A stretch of 64,000 bases of DNA from Hymenobacter glacialis (GCF_001816165.1 NZ_MDZC01000046.1:206286-270285); one strand, 5' to 3'. Counted from the first letter of the stretch, positions 16,547 through 25,990 are shown. Notes: generated by a model from the sequence alone, not told the origin. Translations and numbers: made by a program.

Positions 16547-17536
16547 TTGGAAAAAATAGCCATGCTCGGCGGAGGCTCCTGGGCCACCGCTCTCACCAAA
16601 ATTCTCAGCGAAAACGGTTCCCGCGTGGACTGGTGGCTGCGCTCGAAAGACGACGTGCAGCACCTGCTGCGCACCCGCCACAACCGCCGCTACCTCCCGG
16701 CCGTGCAGTTCGACCTGAACCGCGTGTACCCCAGCACCGACCTGGAAGATGCCATTGAGGACGCCGACTGGCTGGTGCTGGCCGTGCCCGCCGCTTTCGT
16801 GCAGCCGGTGCTCGACAAGCTGGGGCGCGACGCTCTCAAGCACAAGCGGGTGGTATCGGCCATTAAGGGCATGATTCCGGGCAAAAACCAGCTGGTTACG
16901 GATTACGTGGCCGAGCGGTTTAAGCTGAGTCGGCACCAGTTGGGCGTCATTGCCGGGCCGTGCCACGCCGAGGAAGTGGCCCTCGAAAAACAGAGCTACC
17001 TCACCATCGGCTCGCCCGATGCCGAGCTGGCGGAGGAGTTTTGCGAGCTGATGCGCAACCGCTACGTGCGGGCCCATCCTGCCACCGACTTAGATGGCAT
17101 TGAGTACTGCGCGGTGATGAAAAACATCATTGCCCTGACCGGCGGCATTGCGCACGGCGTGGGCTACGGCGACAATTTCCTGGCCGTGCTGGTGAGCAAT
17201 GCGGTGCAGGAAATCCGACGCTTTCTGCAGGTCATCAGCCCACAGCCGCGCGACTTGTCGGCCTCTGCTTACCTCGGCGATTTGCTGGTTACAGCGTACT
17301 CGCAGTTCTCCCGCAACCGCACCTTCGGGGGCATGGTGGGCCGGGGCTACACCGTGAAATCCGCCCAGCTGGAAATGAACATGGTGGCCGAGGGCTACTA
17401 CGCGGTCAAGTCCATTCACGAGCTCAACAAAAAGATGAAGGTGAATATGCCTATAACCGAAGCAGCCTACAACATCCTTTACGAGCGGATTTCGCCGGCC
17501 GTGGAGATGGAGCTACTGAAAGAAAAGCTGCGCTAA
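16547..17536 (+). CDS. gpsA: NAD(P)-dependent glycerol-3-phosphate dehydrogenase
   Basis: A 329-residue enzyme reducing dihydroxyacetone phosphate to sn-glycerol 3-phosphate for phospholipid synthesis. The dinucleotide motif GGGSWATAL is at 8-16, SAIKGM near 104-109, the signature GPCHAEEVA at 137-145, and the catalytic Lys at about 192 in CAVMKNIIALTGGIAHG. The start is TTG at 16547, which yields EKIAMLGGGSW, the family's normal N-terminus. The first ATG (16562) would remove the first beta strand. No ribosome binding site is obvious. Confidence 0.95.
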   Translation: MEKIAMLGGGSWATALTKILSENGSRVDWWLRSKDDVQHLLRTRHNRRYLPAVQFDLNRVYPSTDLEDAIEDADWLVLAVPAAFVQPVLDKLGRDALKHKRVVSAIKGMIPGKNQLVTDYVAERFKLSRHQLGVIAGPCHAEEVALEKQSYLTIGSPDAELAEEFCELMRNRYVRAHPATDLDGIEYCAVMKNIIALTGGIAHGVGYGDNFLAVLVSNAVQEIRRFLQVISPQPRDLSASAYLGDLLVTAYSQFSRNRTFGGMVGRGYTVKSAQLEMNMVAEGYYAVKSIHELNKKMKVNMPITEAAYNILYERISPAVEMELLKEKLR

Positions 17537-17575
17537 AAAAGCAGGTCTGGCCGCAACCTCAAGCAATACTCCTCA

Positions 17576-18004
17576 ATGAACTGGCTCCCGCTTGCTTTAC
17601 TTACGGCCCTGTGCTTGGCACTCTACAACTTCTTTATCAAGCTGGCAGCTGGCCACATTCCGGCGGCGGTGGGAGCGGTGGTACTGCAGCTGGTGGCGGC
17701 TGGCCTCGGGGCTGGGTGGCTGCTGTACCTCAAGCTACAAGGCCAGCCGCTTAGCATCACTTCCAGGGGGGTGGGCCTGGCCGCATTGGCCGGTGTGGGC
17801 GTGGGGCTGGCCGAAATCCTCACGTTTGTGGTGTTTCAGCGCGGCGTAAATTCCTCCGTGGGTACCCCGGTTATTGTGGGCGGATCGGTGCTTCTGACGG
17901 CCGTGCTGGGGCTGGTGGTATTGCGCGAGGCCCTGACGGTACCGCAGGCCGGTGGCCTGCTTTTGATTGTAGCTGGTATCGCCTTGCTGGCGCGGGGGCA
18001 CTAA
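17576..18004 (+). CDS. Half-size EamA/DMT-family membrane protein
   Basis: A 142-residue protein with about five hydrophobic helices and a single EamA-like domain (MNWLPLALLTALCLALYNFFIKLA at the N-terminus, GSVLLTAVLGLVVLREALTVPQAGGLLLIVAGIALLA at the C-terminus). Full DMT transporters have two such domains, so this would work as a dimer, as other four- to five-helix members do. The substrate is unknown. It lies 40 bp after gpsA and is probably co-transcribed. Confidence 0.8.
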   Translation: MNWLPLALLTALCLALYNFFIKLAAGHIPAAVGAVVLQLVAAGLGAGWLLYLKLQGQPLSITSRGVGLAALAGVGVGLAEILTFVVFQRGVNSSVGTPVIVGGSVLLTAVLGLVVLREALTVPQAGGLLLIVAGIALLARGH

Positions 18005-18016
18005 ATAGACAGAACC

Positions 18017-18040
18017 TGTCATGCCGAGGGCCGCGAAGCA
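18017..18040 (+). repeat. Dispersed 24-bp intergenic repeat, copy 1
   Basis: A 24-bp sequence starting TGTCATG and ending GCGAAGCA. It matches 26201-26224 at most positions, and a more diverged copy lies at 32741-32765. It sits between two convergent genes. Confidence 0.5.
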
Positions 18041-18050
18041 TTACAGCTTC

Positions 18051-19826
18051 TTAATGAAACCAGGGTTTGATGTTGAGCGGTAAGTTTGGGGGTACCTGGT
18101 AGATTTCCACCTCTTGATTCTGGAAGGCAGGCGGAAAGCCAAACAGTGGCTGGAAGTAACCCCGCTTGTTGGGAAATGCCACTACGTAGCGGTAGCGGGT
18201 TGCGCCGCGCTGTTTGCTGTCGATTTGCCACTGGCGTTCGGGCATTTCCGAGTGGGCATAAAACCGAAAAAACAGGTTGTGAGTAGGTTCCGGAATTAAG
18301 ACCGGGCCCGAGGGCTGGCCAGCCAGCCACTGCAGGCCAGCGTGGTAGGCACCATTGCTGGCGCGTGCTACGGGATTTACGCGCACTACCGAATACGTTT
18401 CGTAGGCCACAAATACGGTGATGGCTAAGGCCAGAAGGGGCCGGAGCCGTCGGCGTGTTGCCTCGGCACTGTGGGTAAGCAGCCAGTCCAGCACCAGGCC
18501 CACCAGGATAAAGAAGAAAAACCCTTTGTAGAGCAGCACCCGCTCGGGCGGAAAAACGCGTTGCACTACAATGAGGGCGTAAGGGAAGCCCATGAACCAG
18601 AGCGCCGGCATGCCCAACTGCCACAGGCGACGTTCCACCGCCACGGGCAGCCGGTGCTTACCCGACAGGTACCAAAGCCTACCCACCAGCGCCAAAACCG
18701 GGATGGTAACTAACAATGGCCCCAACGTGCGCTGGCCTGCCAGGAAGCCCTCGTTGTGCCAGATGTATTCCGCGATGCCCGCCCAGAACCTGGCTGGCGT
18801 GAGGGACGCCACATAGCCATTGCCAAGCAAATGACCGGGCCCGGATACAAACAGGAGCGGTGCATAGAGTGCCACCGTGCCGGCCCCAATAACGACCCCC
18901 ACCAGCACCGCCAGACCCAATTTTGGCCAGTCCCGGCGACGAATAATGAGTATGCCCAACCATGAAAACGCCGTTGCCAACACGTACACAAATGGCGGAA
19001 CTGTATAGCAACCCAGAACACCGGCGACGGCCAGCGCCGCCCAGGCCGCCCGGTGGCTTCCCGTCTTCGCGGCCAGCGCAAGCGTGCTAAAAAACACCAT
19101 CCCCGCAAAGCCAATCATCAACCAATAGCCCCGTCCCACGCCTGCATGGTAGAGGCTGAGCTGCAGGCAGCTAAACAATGCCGTGGCCGCCAAAGCTGCC
19201 CGGAAGCCCGCCAACCGAACCAGCCCGGCAAATAGAAACACCGTAACGCCCGTGCAGGTAAGCAGCACCGGCACCCGCATGGTCCACCAAAACTGCGGGC
19301 TGAGCTGGTAAAACAACACGCTGATGGCATTTGACAGGACGTGGTTGTTGGGAATTGGGTAATAGGCCGCTGTAGCCAGTAGCCCCTTGCTCACAAACAC
19401 TTCGTACGACACGGCATCGTCGTATTCGGGATTATCGAAGCTGAAAAACACCCGCACCATTGTCAGCACTCCCAAAACCAGTCCCGCCCACAGGCGTTGC
19501 CTTCGGGTTAGGCTGATTAAGCTGTCAGTCAGCTGTTGCCAGAGCGTTTTGATTTCAGCCCCCAGCAACCGGAATTCGTGGCGGCTCCTGCTCGACGCAA
19601 TGGCTAGGCCGAACACCAGGGAGAAAAGCAAGCCCGCGCCGGTCAGCACCTGTTGGACCTGCCTGAATTCAGCCGCTGAAAACTCCCTGATAGCTTCGTT
19701 GTAAAAAGGAAAGATTAGGTCCAGCGCCTGCACTTCGGCGTAGCTGGCCCGGCCCAGCACCAGGCCCGCGTAGCCGGTGCACAGTGCAAGCAAGCCAATC
19801 CCCAAAACCAGTAAAAACCTTATCAC
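18051..19826 (-). CDS. Polytopic membrane protein, GT-C glycosyltransferase-like
   Basis: A 591-residue protein with about 11-13 transmembrane helices. After the second or third helix an extracytoplasmic loop carries DNPEYDDAVSYEVFVSKG, with acidic residues where GT-C glycosyltransferases (ArnT/PMT type) keep their catalytic Asp. A soluble C-terminal tail of about 100 residues follows the last helix. This suggests transfer of a sugar from a polyprenyl-phosphate donor at the outer face of the inner membrane. The family link rests on topology and the acidic loop only. It lies 36 bp downstream of maf in the same direction. Confidence 0.6.
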   Translation of the reverse strand: MIRFLLVLGIGLLALCTGYAGLVLGRASYAEVQALDLIFPFYNEAIREFSAAEFRQVQQVLTGAGLLFSLVFGLAIASSRSRHEFRLLGAEIKTLWQQLTDSLISLTRRQRLWAGLVLGVLTMVRVFFSFDNPEYDDAVSYEVFVSKGLLATAAYYPIPNNHVLSNAISVLFYQLSPQFWWTMRVPVLLTCTGVTVFLFAGLVRLAGFRAALAATALFSCLQLSLYHAGVGRGYWLMIGFAGMVFFSTLALAAKTGSHRAAWAALAVAGVLGCYTVPPFVYVLATAFSWLGILIIRRRDWPKLGLAVLVGVVIGAGTVALYAPLLFVSGPGHLLGNGYVASLTPARFWAGIAEYIWHNEGFLAGQRTLGPLLVTIPVLALVGRLWYLSGKHRLPVAVERRLWQLGMPALWFMGFPYALIVVQRVFPPERVLLYKGFFFFILVGLVLDWLLTHSAEATRRRLRPLLALAITVFVAYETYSVVRVNPVARASNGAYHAGLQWLAGQPSGPVLIPEPTHNLFFRFYAHSEMPERQWQIDSKQRGATRYRYVVAFPNKRGYFQPLFGFPPAFQNQEVEIYQVPPNLPLNIKPWFH

Positions 19827-19862
19827 TGAATCAATTTTGATGTTGTGCCACTGCGCACTGAT

Positions 19863-20444
19863 TTAGCTGTGGGTGGGCAAGGCGCCTAGCTTTTGCAACT
19901 CCTCCCACACCCGGTGCGTGGGCAGGCCCATCACCGTAAAATAGGACCCTTCGAGCCGGCTGATGCCCACCATGCCCAGCCAGTCCTGCGCGCCGTATGC
20001 GCCGGCTTTGTCGTAGGGCCGGGCGGTGGCAATGTAATGACTTATCTCGTCCGGGCTAAGGGCGCGAAAATGAACAGTTGTTTGGTCGGAGAATACCACC
20101 TGGCGTCCATCGCCGCAGCGTAGGCACACGGCCGTAAACACATCGTGGGCCCGGCCCTGTAGCCGCGTCAGCATGGCGGTGGCCTCGGCTACGTCGGCGG
20201 GTTTGTTCAGCACGTCGTCGCCAAGGCACACAATGGTATCGGCAGTGAGCACCACTTCATCGGCGGCCAAGCCGGGAATGTAGGCGGCGGCTTTGTGAGC
20301 AGCCAGGTATTCGGCAACTTCAGCGCGTCGCAGGTGGTCTGGAAAGTCTTCTTCCACCTCCAGCAGGCGGATTTCGTAGGTCAGGCCCAGGTCGGTGAGC
20401 AGCTGGCGCCGACGAGGAGAGTTGGAGGCAAGTACTAGTTTCAC
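19863..20444 (-). CDS. maf: Maf-family nucleoside triphosphate pyrophosphatase
   Basis: A 193-residue Maf protein that hydrolyses non-canonical or excess nucleoside triphosphates (dTTP/UTP or m7GTP). The motif SNSPRRRQLL is at 7-16, the metal-binding TADTIV at 67-72, KP at 81-82, and YDKAGAYGAQDWLG in the second half matches the YhdE-type subgroup. Its ATG overlaps the stop of the upstream DUF1015 gene, so the two are translationally coupled. Confidence 0.93.
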   Translation of the reverse strand: MKLVLASNSPRRRQLLTDLGLTYEIRLLEVEEDFPDHLRRAEVAEYLAAHKAAAYIPGLAADEVVLTADTIVCLGDDVLNKPADVAEATAMLTRLQGRAHDVFTAVCLRCGDGRQVVFSDQTTVHFRALSPDEISHYIATARPYDKAGAYGAQDWLGMVGISRLEGSYFTVMGLPTHRVWEELQKLGALPTHS

Positions 20445-21793
20445 GCAGTAGGGGCTTGAAATATCCTGGCAAACAGGTTGCCCGTTTCCTCATCGGCAAT
20501 GCTGCTGAACAGAAAGCCGCCGATGGTTTTGGGGTAAAAGAAGGTTGATTTAGGCGGCATTACGGCGCCCGAATGACACACGGCTTCTACTTCGCCCATG
20601 GTAACCTCGTTCACGATGAGCGCAGCCCGGGCTTCGCCGCGGTCCACGCGCTGCAGGCATTCGGTGAAGTTGCGCACGTAAGCCACGCCGGGCCAGGTCC
20701 GCTGGTTGTCGGGGCCCACAATCCCCAGCACTTTCTCGATGATGAAGAAGTGGAGCACGGTCAAATCCAGGTTTTTCACTTCCTCGGTGGTGTCCCAGTC
20801 AAGCAGCGCATGCGCCTCGGGCTTCAGACGCAGCTTGTAAGCCTGTCCGTCCAGGTAGAGGCCTAACGCCCAGCGCTTGCCTGCGATTATCTCAGGCAGG
20901 TCGTTGGCGTTTTCTTTGGGCAACACGGTGAAATATTCTTCGAGGCGCTCCAGCATTTCCTTACCCGTCAAGCCGGGTATGTCCAGCAGCAGGCGGTGCG
21001 TGGCCAGAATGCGCAGGTCGTCGGCCGCCGCATTGGTCAGGTACATCAGGTGGTAGTTCCAGGGTTCGTGGCCGGTGGTGTTGCCGGTTGCGGCGCGGGC
21101 ATGCCGGTACGCCAGGGAGCCTTCGTAGCGGTGGTGGCCATCGGCCAGAATAACCTGCCGGGCTGCCAGAACCTCCTGGAACCGCCGGATAACGGCCGCG
21201 TCCTGAATAACGGCCAACACGTCGCGGGCGCCCTGGTAGTCCTCCTCGGTCTCGTAGAGCGGCGAACGCATGGCCTCGTCCAGGTAGGTTTCCAATTCAA
21301 AATCCTCGTCGCGGTACAGCCCATGCGTGGCACTGGTTTGCAGTTGGGTGCGGGCCAGTAGCTCCGCCCGGTCGTTTACCGAGGCCGGCAGGGTGTTTTC
21401 GTGCCTGAGCACCACGTCTTCGGCCCAGTCGTAGGCCCGGATGTGGCACATGAACCCCTTGCGACAATATTCGCGGCTGCTGCCGGGCAGCCGGAAGTAC
21501 TGATAGTAGGCATAGATGCCGGGCAGCTGGTCTTGCCGCAGTATGCCGGTGGCTTGCCATTCCTGCAGCCGGGTCACAGCGGCCGCAGCCGGGTCCTGGG
21601 CCTGCGGCACCGAGAGGTGAATGGAGTTCAGTGGGTTGCGATAAAGAGCTTCGCGCTGCTTAGCCGATACTACGTCGAACAACGGTGAAACGTATTGGTC
21701 AATATCGGCGCTGAGCGTGGGGTTGTAGCGCCAGCCGCGCAGGGGTTGAATTTCGGCCACAGGGTGGGAGGGGTAATGTCGGGAATAAAGCAC
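20441..21793 (-). CDS. DUF1015-family protein
   Basis: A 450-residue full-length DUF1015 protein of unknown biochemical function. Family marks seen are LRGWRYNP at the N-terminus, YVSPLFDVVS, LADGHHRYEGSLAYR mid-protein, and a C-terminal VMPPKSTFFYPKTIGGFLFSS. In other bacteria the family is found near serine and cofactor metabolism genes. Here it overlaps maf by 4 bp, which argues for co-expression. It starts 33 bp downstream of pdxH in the same orientation. Confidence 0.88.
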   Translation of the reverse strand: MLYSRHYPSHPVAEIQPLRGWRYNPTLSADIDQYVSPLFDVVSAKQREALYRNPLNSIHLSVPQAQDPAAAAVTRLQEWQATGILRQDQLPGIYAYYQYFRLPGSSREYCRKGFMCHIRAYDWAEDVVLRHENTLPASVNDRAELLARTQLQTSATHGLYRDEDFELETYLDEAMRSPLYETEEDYQGARDVLAVIQDAAVIRRFQEVLAARQVILADGHHRYEGSLAYRHARAATGNTTGHEPWNYHLMYLTNAAADDLRILATHRLLLDIPGLTGKEMLERLEEYFTVLPKENANDLPEIIAGKRWALGLYLDGQAYKLRLKPEAHALLDWDTTEEVKNLDLTVLHFFIIEKVLGIVGPDNQRTWPGVAYVRNFTECLQRVDRGEARAALIVNEVTMGEVEAVCHSGAVMPPKSTFFYPKTIGGFLFSSIADEETGNLFARIFQAPTA

Positions 21794-21826
21794 GGCAGGA
21801 GCAGGGGCGAAGCCTCCGCGCTGCCT

Positions 21827-22477
21827 CTAAGGAGCCAGCCGGGTGCGGCGCCACGCCGTACCGTCCAGGTCGTAGGCTATCCGGTCGTGCAGGCGGCTGG
21901 GGCGTCCCTGCCAGAACTCCAGGCGGTGGGGCCGCAATATGTACCCACCCCAGTGCGGGGGACGGGGCAGCGGGTCCTGCGCCCCAAATTCGCTGGCCAT
22001 GGCCGTTTCACGGGCTTCCAGTTCCTCCCGGCTGCCAATGACCTGGCTTTGAGGGGAGGCCCAGGCGCCCAGCTGGCTGCTGCGGGGGCGGCTTTGGAAG
22101 TACTCGGTCGATAGGGACTCCGGTGCCTTTTCTACGTGGCCTTCTATCCGCACTTGTCGTTCCAGTCCGGGCCAGAAGAAATTCATTGCCGCCAGTGGGT
22201 GCGCGCCCAGTTCCTGGCCTTTGCGCGAGTCGTAGTTGGTGTAGAACAGAAAAGCAGCTTCATTAGGCAACCCCTTCAGCAGCACCACTCGCGACGAAGG
22301 CTGGCCGGTGGCTGATACCGTGCTTAGGGTGAGCGCCGTGGGCTCATCGAGTTGAGCGGCAATGGCTTCATCCATCCACACGCGGAACTGCTGCACGGCG
22401 TCAGGCAGCACATCGGCTTCGGATAGGGTGCGCTGCGCGTAGGTTTTGCGCAGGTCGGCTAGGTGCGGGTCGGTCAT
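21827..22477 (-). CDS. pdxH: Pyridoxamine/pyridoxine 5'-phosphate oxidase
   Basis: A 216-residue FMN enzyme making pyridoxal 5'-phosphate. Family segments are DLRKTYAQRTLSEADV, the FMN-binding SSRVVLLKG and YDSRKGQEL, then FWPGLERQVRIEG, YFQSRPRSSQLGAWAS, and the C-terminal signature EFWQGRPSRLHDR. The ATG at 22477 gives MTDPHLADLRKTY, the normal start. The upstream in-frame extension lacks homology-like sequence. It is probably the first gene of a leftward pdxH-DUF1015-maf group. Confidence 0.95.
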   Translation of the reverse strand: MTDPHLADLRKTYAQRTLSEADVLPDAVQQFRVWMDEAIAAQLDEPTALTLSTVSATGQPSSRVVLLKGLPNEAAFLFYTNYDSRKGQELGAHPLAAMNFFWPGLERQVRIEGHVEKAPESLSTEYFQSRPRSSQLGAWASPQSQVIGSREELEARETAMASEFGAQDPLPRPPHWGGYILRPHRLEFWQGRPSRLHDRIAYDLDGTAWRRTRLAP

Positions 22478-22838
22478 TATGGGGAGGTCAGGCAGTGCAA
22501 CAACGTGTGCCAAGCAGGCCGTTAATCGATATTCAGGAAACGGTACATAGCGGCAGTAGCCGTCACTGAGTAGAATCTTTTTGAAAGTCCATTATTCTAA
22601 TCCAACCAAGGCAATTTCAACCCTTGAAATGGTGAAATTGCTGGTTTTCGGCCGCAAGTTACTACCTTATGTCAGGGCTAATGTGAGGGGCCGTTTTCGG
22701 CTTATAGGCGCACAATTCGTATACCAGTAGCCGTACAAAGGTTGAGGAGCTGTCAATTTTGCTATGCTACCTACCCACCAATGTGCCATTGACTGACAAC
22801 CAGCAACAATTGACTTCATATTTATTCGGTTCACTCTT
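22478..22838. other. Divergent intergenic region between pdxH and yqgE
   Basis: 361 bp that must contain promoters for both directions. It is moderately AT-rich. I could not identify a convincing TAnnTTTG element with a correctly spaced -33 box, and I see no hairpin, RNA gene or open frame with coding character. Confidence 0.4.
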
Positions 22839-23396
22839 ATGCGGCCAGGTACCCTGCTTATCTCGCGGCCCTTTCTGGGCGACCCCAATTTCGAGCGTAG
22901 CGTGGTGCTGCTGTGCCGCGACGAGCCCGAAGACGGCACCTTTGGATTAGTTCTGAACCGGCTGACCTCGCTCACGCTGGGCGATGTTCTGGAACTGCCG
23001 CCCGAAACCGGCACCACAGTTACCAGCCTGCCCCTTTACGTGGGAGGCCCCGTGGAGCCCGATACCCTGCATTACCTGCACCGCCGCGCCGACCTCCCCG
23101 GTGCTGCCCACCTGGGCCAGGATGTATACTGGGGCGGTGACTTTATCCTACTGCTCGGTCTCATCGGCACCGGCGATGTGGCGGCCGATGAAGTGAGGCT
23201 ATTTGCGGGCTATTCGGGCTGGGGCGTAGGGCAATTGGCGGGCGAAATGGAAGGTCAGAGTTGGATACGTCACCCCGCAAGCGCTGGGAAAGTGTTTACT
23301 TTGGCATCTGATGCCTTTTGGCGGGACATCTTACGCGAGAAAGGCGGCCGGTATAAAGTTCTGGCCAACTACCCCATCGACCCCCGCCTCAATTAG
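22839..23396 (+). CDS. YqgE/AlgH-family protein
   Basis: A 185-residue member of the YqgE/AlgH family, whose function is not settled. Hallmarks are PGTLLISRPFLGDPNFERSVVLLC at the N-terminus, GTFGLVLNR, the GGPV motif at about 69-72, and FAGYSGWGVGQLAGEM. The length is normal. The DUF349 gene begins 100 bp downstream in the same direction. Confidence 0.93.
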   Translation: MRPGTLLISRPFLGDPNFERSVVLLCRDEPEDGTFGLVLNRLTSLTLGDVLELPPETGTTVTSLPLYVGGPVEPDTLHYLHRRADLPGAAHLGQDVYWGGDFILLLGLIGTGDVAADEVRLFAGYSGWGVGQLAGEMEGQSWIRHPASAGKVFTLASDAFWRDILREKGGRYKVLANYPIDPRLN

Positions 23397-23496
23397 CCCC
23401 ATCGGCACAGGTGCTGCTATTTTTGTTTGTTATATTCCATTCTTTTTTTGCTCTCTTCTCTGGCCTCCAATTCGAGGCCGGCTTTTACGAATTTTT

Positions 23497-25923
23497 ATGG
23501 CTGCTGAAGAAAACCCCACCGCTCCGCTTGCTGGCGGTACCGACCCCTCCGGCGAAGACCGGATGACCATTTTGCAACGTCGGCTCGCCGAGATTGAGGG
23601 AGCTGCTGCGCCGGATGCGGGCAGTGAAGCCACACCCGAAGGCCAAGTTGAGCTGCCAGCCCAGGGCACGCCCCCACTGCCCGCCCACCAGCCCACCGGT
23701 GCTGGCACTGCCGAGCCCCTGGCTTCTGACGCCCTTTCAACGCCAGACGCGGGCACTCCCGAAGCTGCTGCTGCCGCTGAAACGGCCCTGCATGTTCCTC
23801 ACTCCGTGTCCGACGAGGCTCATCCGGTGTCCGCTCCGCAGGCCCGCGCCCTGGCCCATTACGGCGACGACTCCAGTACGGCTACCGAGCAGGAGCCAGT
23901 GACGCCCAACCCCGAAGCGTTGCCTGCCAACGAGCACAGCACTCCCGCTGACCCGGCCCCGGTGCCTGACCCGGAGTCCTTGAGCACCCCGCATAATGCC
24001 ACCGTGGAGGAGCAGGCCCCGGAGCTGCCCACTGTGAGCCTGCACGATGCGCAGGACCTGGATGATGCCCCGGAAGCACTGGCCATCCTGACCACTTCAG
24101 AAGAAACGCCACTCAATGCCCTGCCCGCCACCGGCGCCGATGAAACCGCCGATGCCGAGCCGGATGCTGGAGAAGCTACCGAGTCCGTTGCCCCCGATTT
24201 CACCGCCCTGGATTTGCCCGCTCAGGCTGCTTACCTGGTGGAATTGATTCGCCGCCCCACGGCTCGCCAGAACCGCAAGCAGATTCAGGACCTTACGCGC
24301 CAGTACGAGGCCAACGTGGGCCTGGCCCGCAGCGCCGCCCGCCAGAAATTTGCCGAAGGCGGCGAAGGTGCTGAAGCCTTTGCTTTTCAGCAGCCCGAAG
24401 GCCAGCAGGAGCTCAACAAGGCCCTGCAGGAATTCCGCGAAAACCGCGCGAAGGATGCCAAAGCCGAAGACGCCAGCCGCGGCGATAACCTCAGCAAAAA
24501 GAAGGAGCTACTCGACCAGCTGCGTCTGTTAGTAGAAGGGGCCGAAACCAAGGACAGCTCCGCAAAACTAAAGGCATTGCAGGCCGAATGGAAAGCTACC
24601 GGGGCCGTACCGCAGTCCGACAGCCAGGCCATCTGGGATACCTACCACGGCTTGCTCGATATTTATTACAGCAAGCAGGGCCGTTTCCTGGAGATGAAGG
24701 ACCTGGACCGCCGCCGCAATCTGGAAGCCAAAGAAATTCTCATCAAGCGGGCCGACGCCCTGGCCCAGGTGCCGGGCATCAACAAAGCCCTAGATGAGCT
24801 CACCAAGCTGCACGAGGAGTGGAAGCACATTGGACCCGTGCCCAACGACCAGCGCGAGCCGCTCTGGCAGCGCTTCATTGCCGCATCCGACGTGTTGCAC
24901 CAGCGCCGCAAGGAGTTCGTAGACCAGCGTTCGACCCAGGAAAAGGCCAACCTGCTGGTAAAGCAGGCCTTGCTGGAGCGGGTGTTGCCCTTCGCGGCCT
25001 TCGAAACGGACCGCGTGAACCTGTGGCGCTCCAAAACCGACGAGCTACAGGAAATTAAGGCTGAGTGGGAAGCTGCTGGTTTGGTGCCCCGGGCCCAGGC
25101 TGATGCGCTCAACAAACAGTATTGGGCCGCTTACAAAGCTTTTTTTAACCGTAAGAACGAGTTTTTCAAGTCCCTGGACAACGAGAAATCGGCCAACGTG
25201 AAAGCCAAAGTGGCGCTCATTGAGCAAGCTGAAGAAGCTGCCAACAACCCCGATGCCGACGCGGCCCGTCAGGTCATCATCCGGGTGCAAAAGGAATGGA
25301 AAGACGTGGGCCGCGTGCCCGATAAGCTGGCCGATAAGCTGTGGCACCGTTTCCGCGGCGCCTGCGATACCGTATTTGACCGCCCCCGCCACGAGGCCCG
25401 CCAGCGCGACGAAAAAGTGCAGCAGTCTTCGGTGGAGCAAACCGCGCACCTTGACAAAATCGGTGAACAGGTTAATGCCCTGACCGCCGAGAACCCCGGT
25501 TCGCTGGAAGGCTACCGCGAGATTGTTGCGGGGTGGTCGGCCGAGTTCGACCCCACCGACGACCAACCCGGTGGCAGCACTTCCGACCGCAGCGAGGAGC
25601 AGCTTGTGTCCTTCCTGGGCAAATACCTGGACCACGTGCCCGGCCTGAGTTATGCCGACCGCACCGACCTGCTTTTCCAGGTGGAGGTAGGCCGTCTTAA
25701 GGCTCGTCCGCAGGCCCAGCAGCAGCTCACGCGCAAGGAGATGGCCCTGCGCAAGGAAATCAACGAGTTGGAAAACGACCACGCTACGCTGCAAACCAAC
25801 CTGGCTTTCTTCGCCCGCTCTAAGAACGCCAATCAGTTGCGCGAAGAATACCAGGGCCGCATCGCCGAAGGTCAGAAGCGCATCGAAACCCTTAAGAAGC
25901 AATTGAAAATTATTCGCAGCTAG
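23497..25923 (+). CDS. DUF349 repeat protein with long acidic N-terminal region
   Basis: An 808-residue protein. Residues 1 to about 240 are low-complexity Ala/Pro/Glu/Thr-rich and probably disordered. The rest is mostly charged alpha-helix with four DUF349 repeats, each centred on an EW-K-x-x-G-x-VP motif: AEWKATGAVP near 363, EEWKHIGPVP near 440, AEWEAAGLVP near 522 and KEWKDVGRVP near 598. A C-terminal coiled coil (RKEMALRKEINELENDHATL onward) follows. DUF349 proteins have no firm biochemical role. The ATG at 23497 (AAEENPTAP) was chosen because the upstream in-frame extension overlaps yqgE in another frame. Confidence 0.88.
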   Translation: MAAEENPTAPLAGGTDPSGEDRMTILQRRLAEIEGAAAPDAGSEATPEGQVELPAQGTPPLPAHQPTGAGTAEPLASDALSTPDAGTPEAAAAAETALHVPHSVSDEAHPVSAPQARALAHYGDDSSTATEQEPVTPNPEALPANEHSTPADPAPVPDPESLSTPHNATVEEQAPELPTVSLHDAQDLDDAPEALAILTTSEETPLNALPATGADETADAEPDAGEATESVAPDFTALDLPAQAAYLVELIRRPTARQNRKQIQDLTRQYEANVGLARSAARQKFAEGGEGAEAFAFQQPEGQQELNKALQEFRENRAKDAKAEDASRGDNLSKKKELLDQLRLLVEGAETKDSSAKLKALQAEWKATGAVPQSDSQAIWDTYHGLLDIYYSKQGRFLEMKDLDRRRNLEAKEILIKRADALAQVPGINKALDELTKLHEEWKHIGPVPNDQREPLWQRFIAASDVLHQRRKEFVDQRSTQEKANLLVKQALLERVLPFAAFETDRVNLWRSKTDELQEIKAEWEAAGLVPRAQADALNKQYWAAYKAFFNRKNEFFKSLDNEKSANVKAKVALIEQAEEAANNPDADAARQVIIRVQKEWKDVGRVPDKLADKLWHRFRGACDTVFDRPRHEARQRDEKVQQSSVEQTAHLDKIGEQVNALTAENPGSLEGYREIVAGWSAEFDPTDDQPGGSTSDRSEEQLVSFLGKYLDHVPGLSYADRTDLLFQVEVGRLKARPQAQQQLTRKEMALRKEINELENDHATLQTNLAFFARSKNANQLREEYQGRIAEGQKRIETLKKQLKIIRS

Positions 25924-25954
25924 CCCTGCGCCAAAATTGCTGTAAGTCAATTCG

Positions 25955-25990
25955 AAAGAAGCCCACCACTGGATGTGGCGGGCTTCTTTT
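25955..25990 (+). terminator. Intrinsic terminator after the DUF349 gene
   Basis: The stem AAAGAAGCCC-CCAC / GTGG-GGGCTTCTTT has one mismatched pair and is followed by a T run. Confidence 0.85.
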
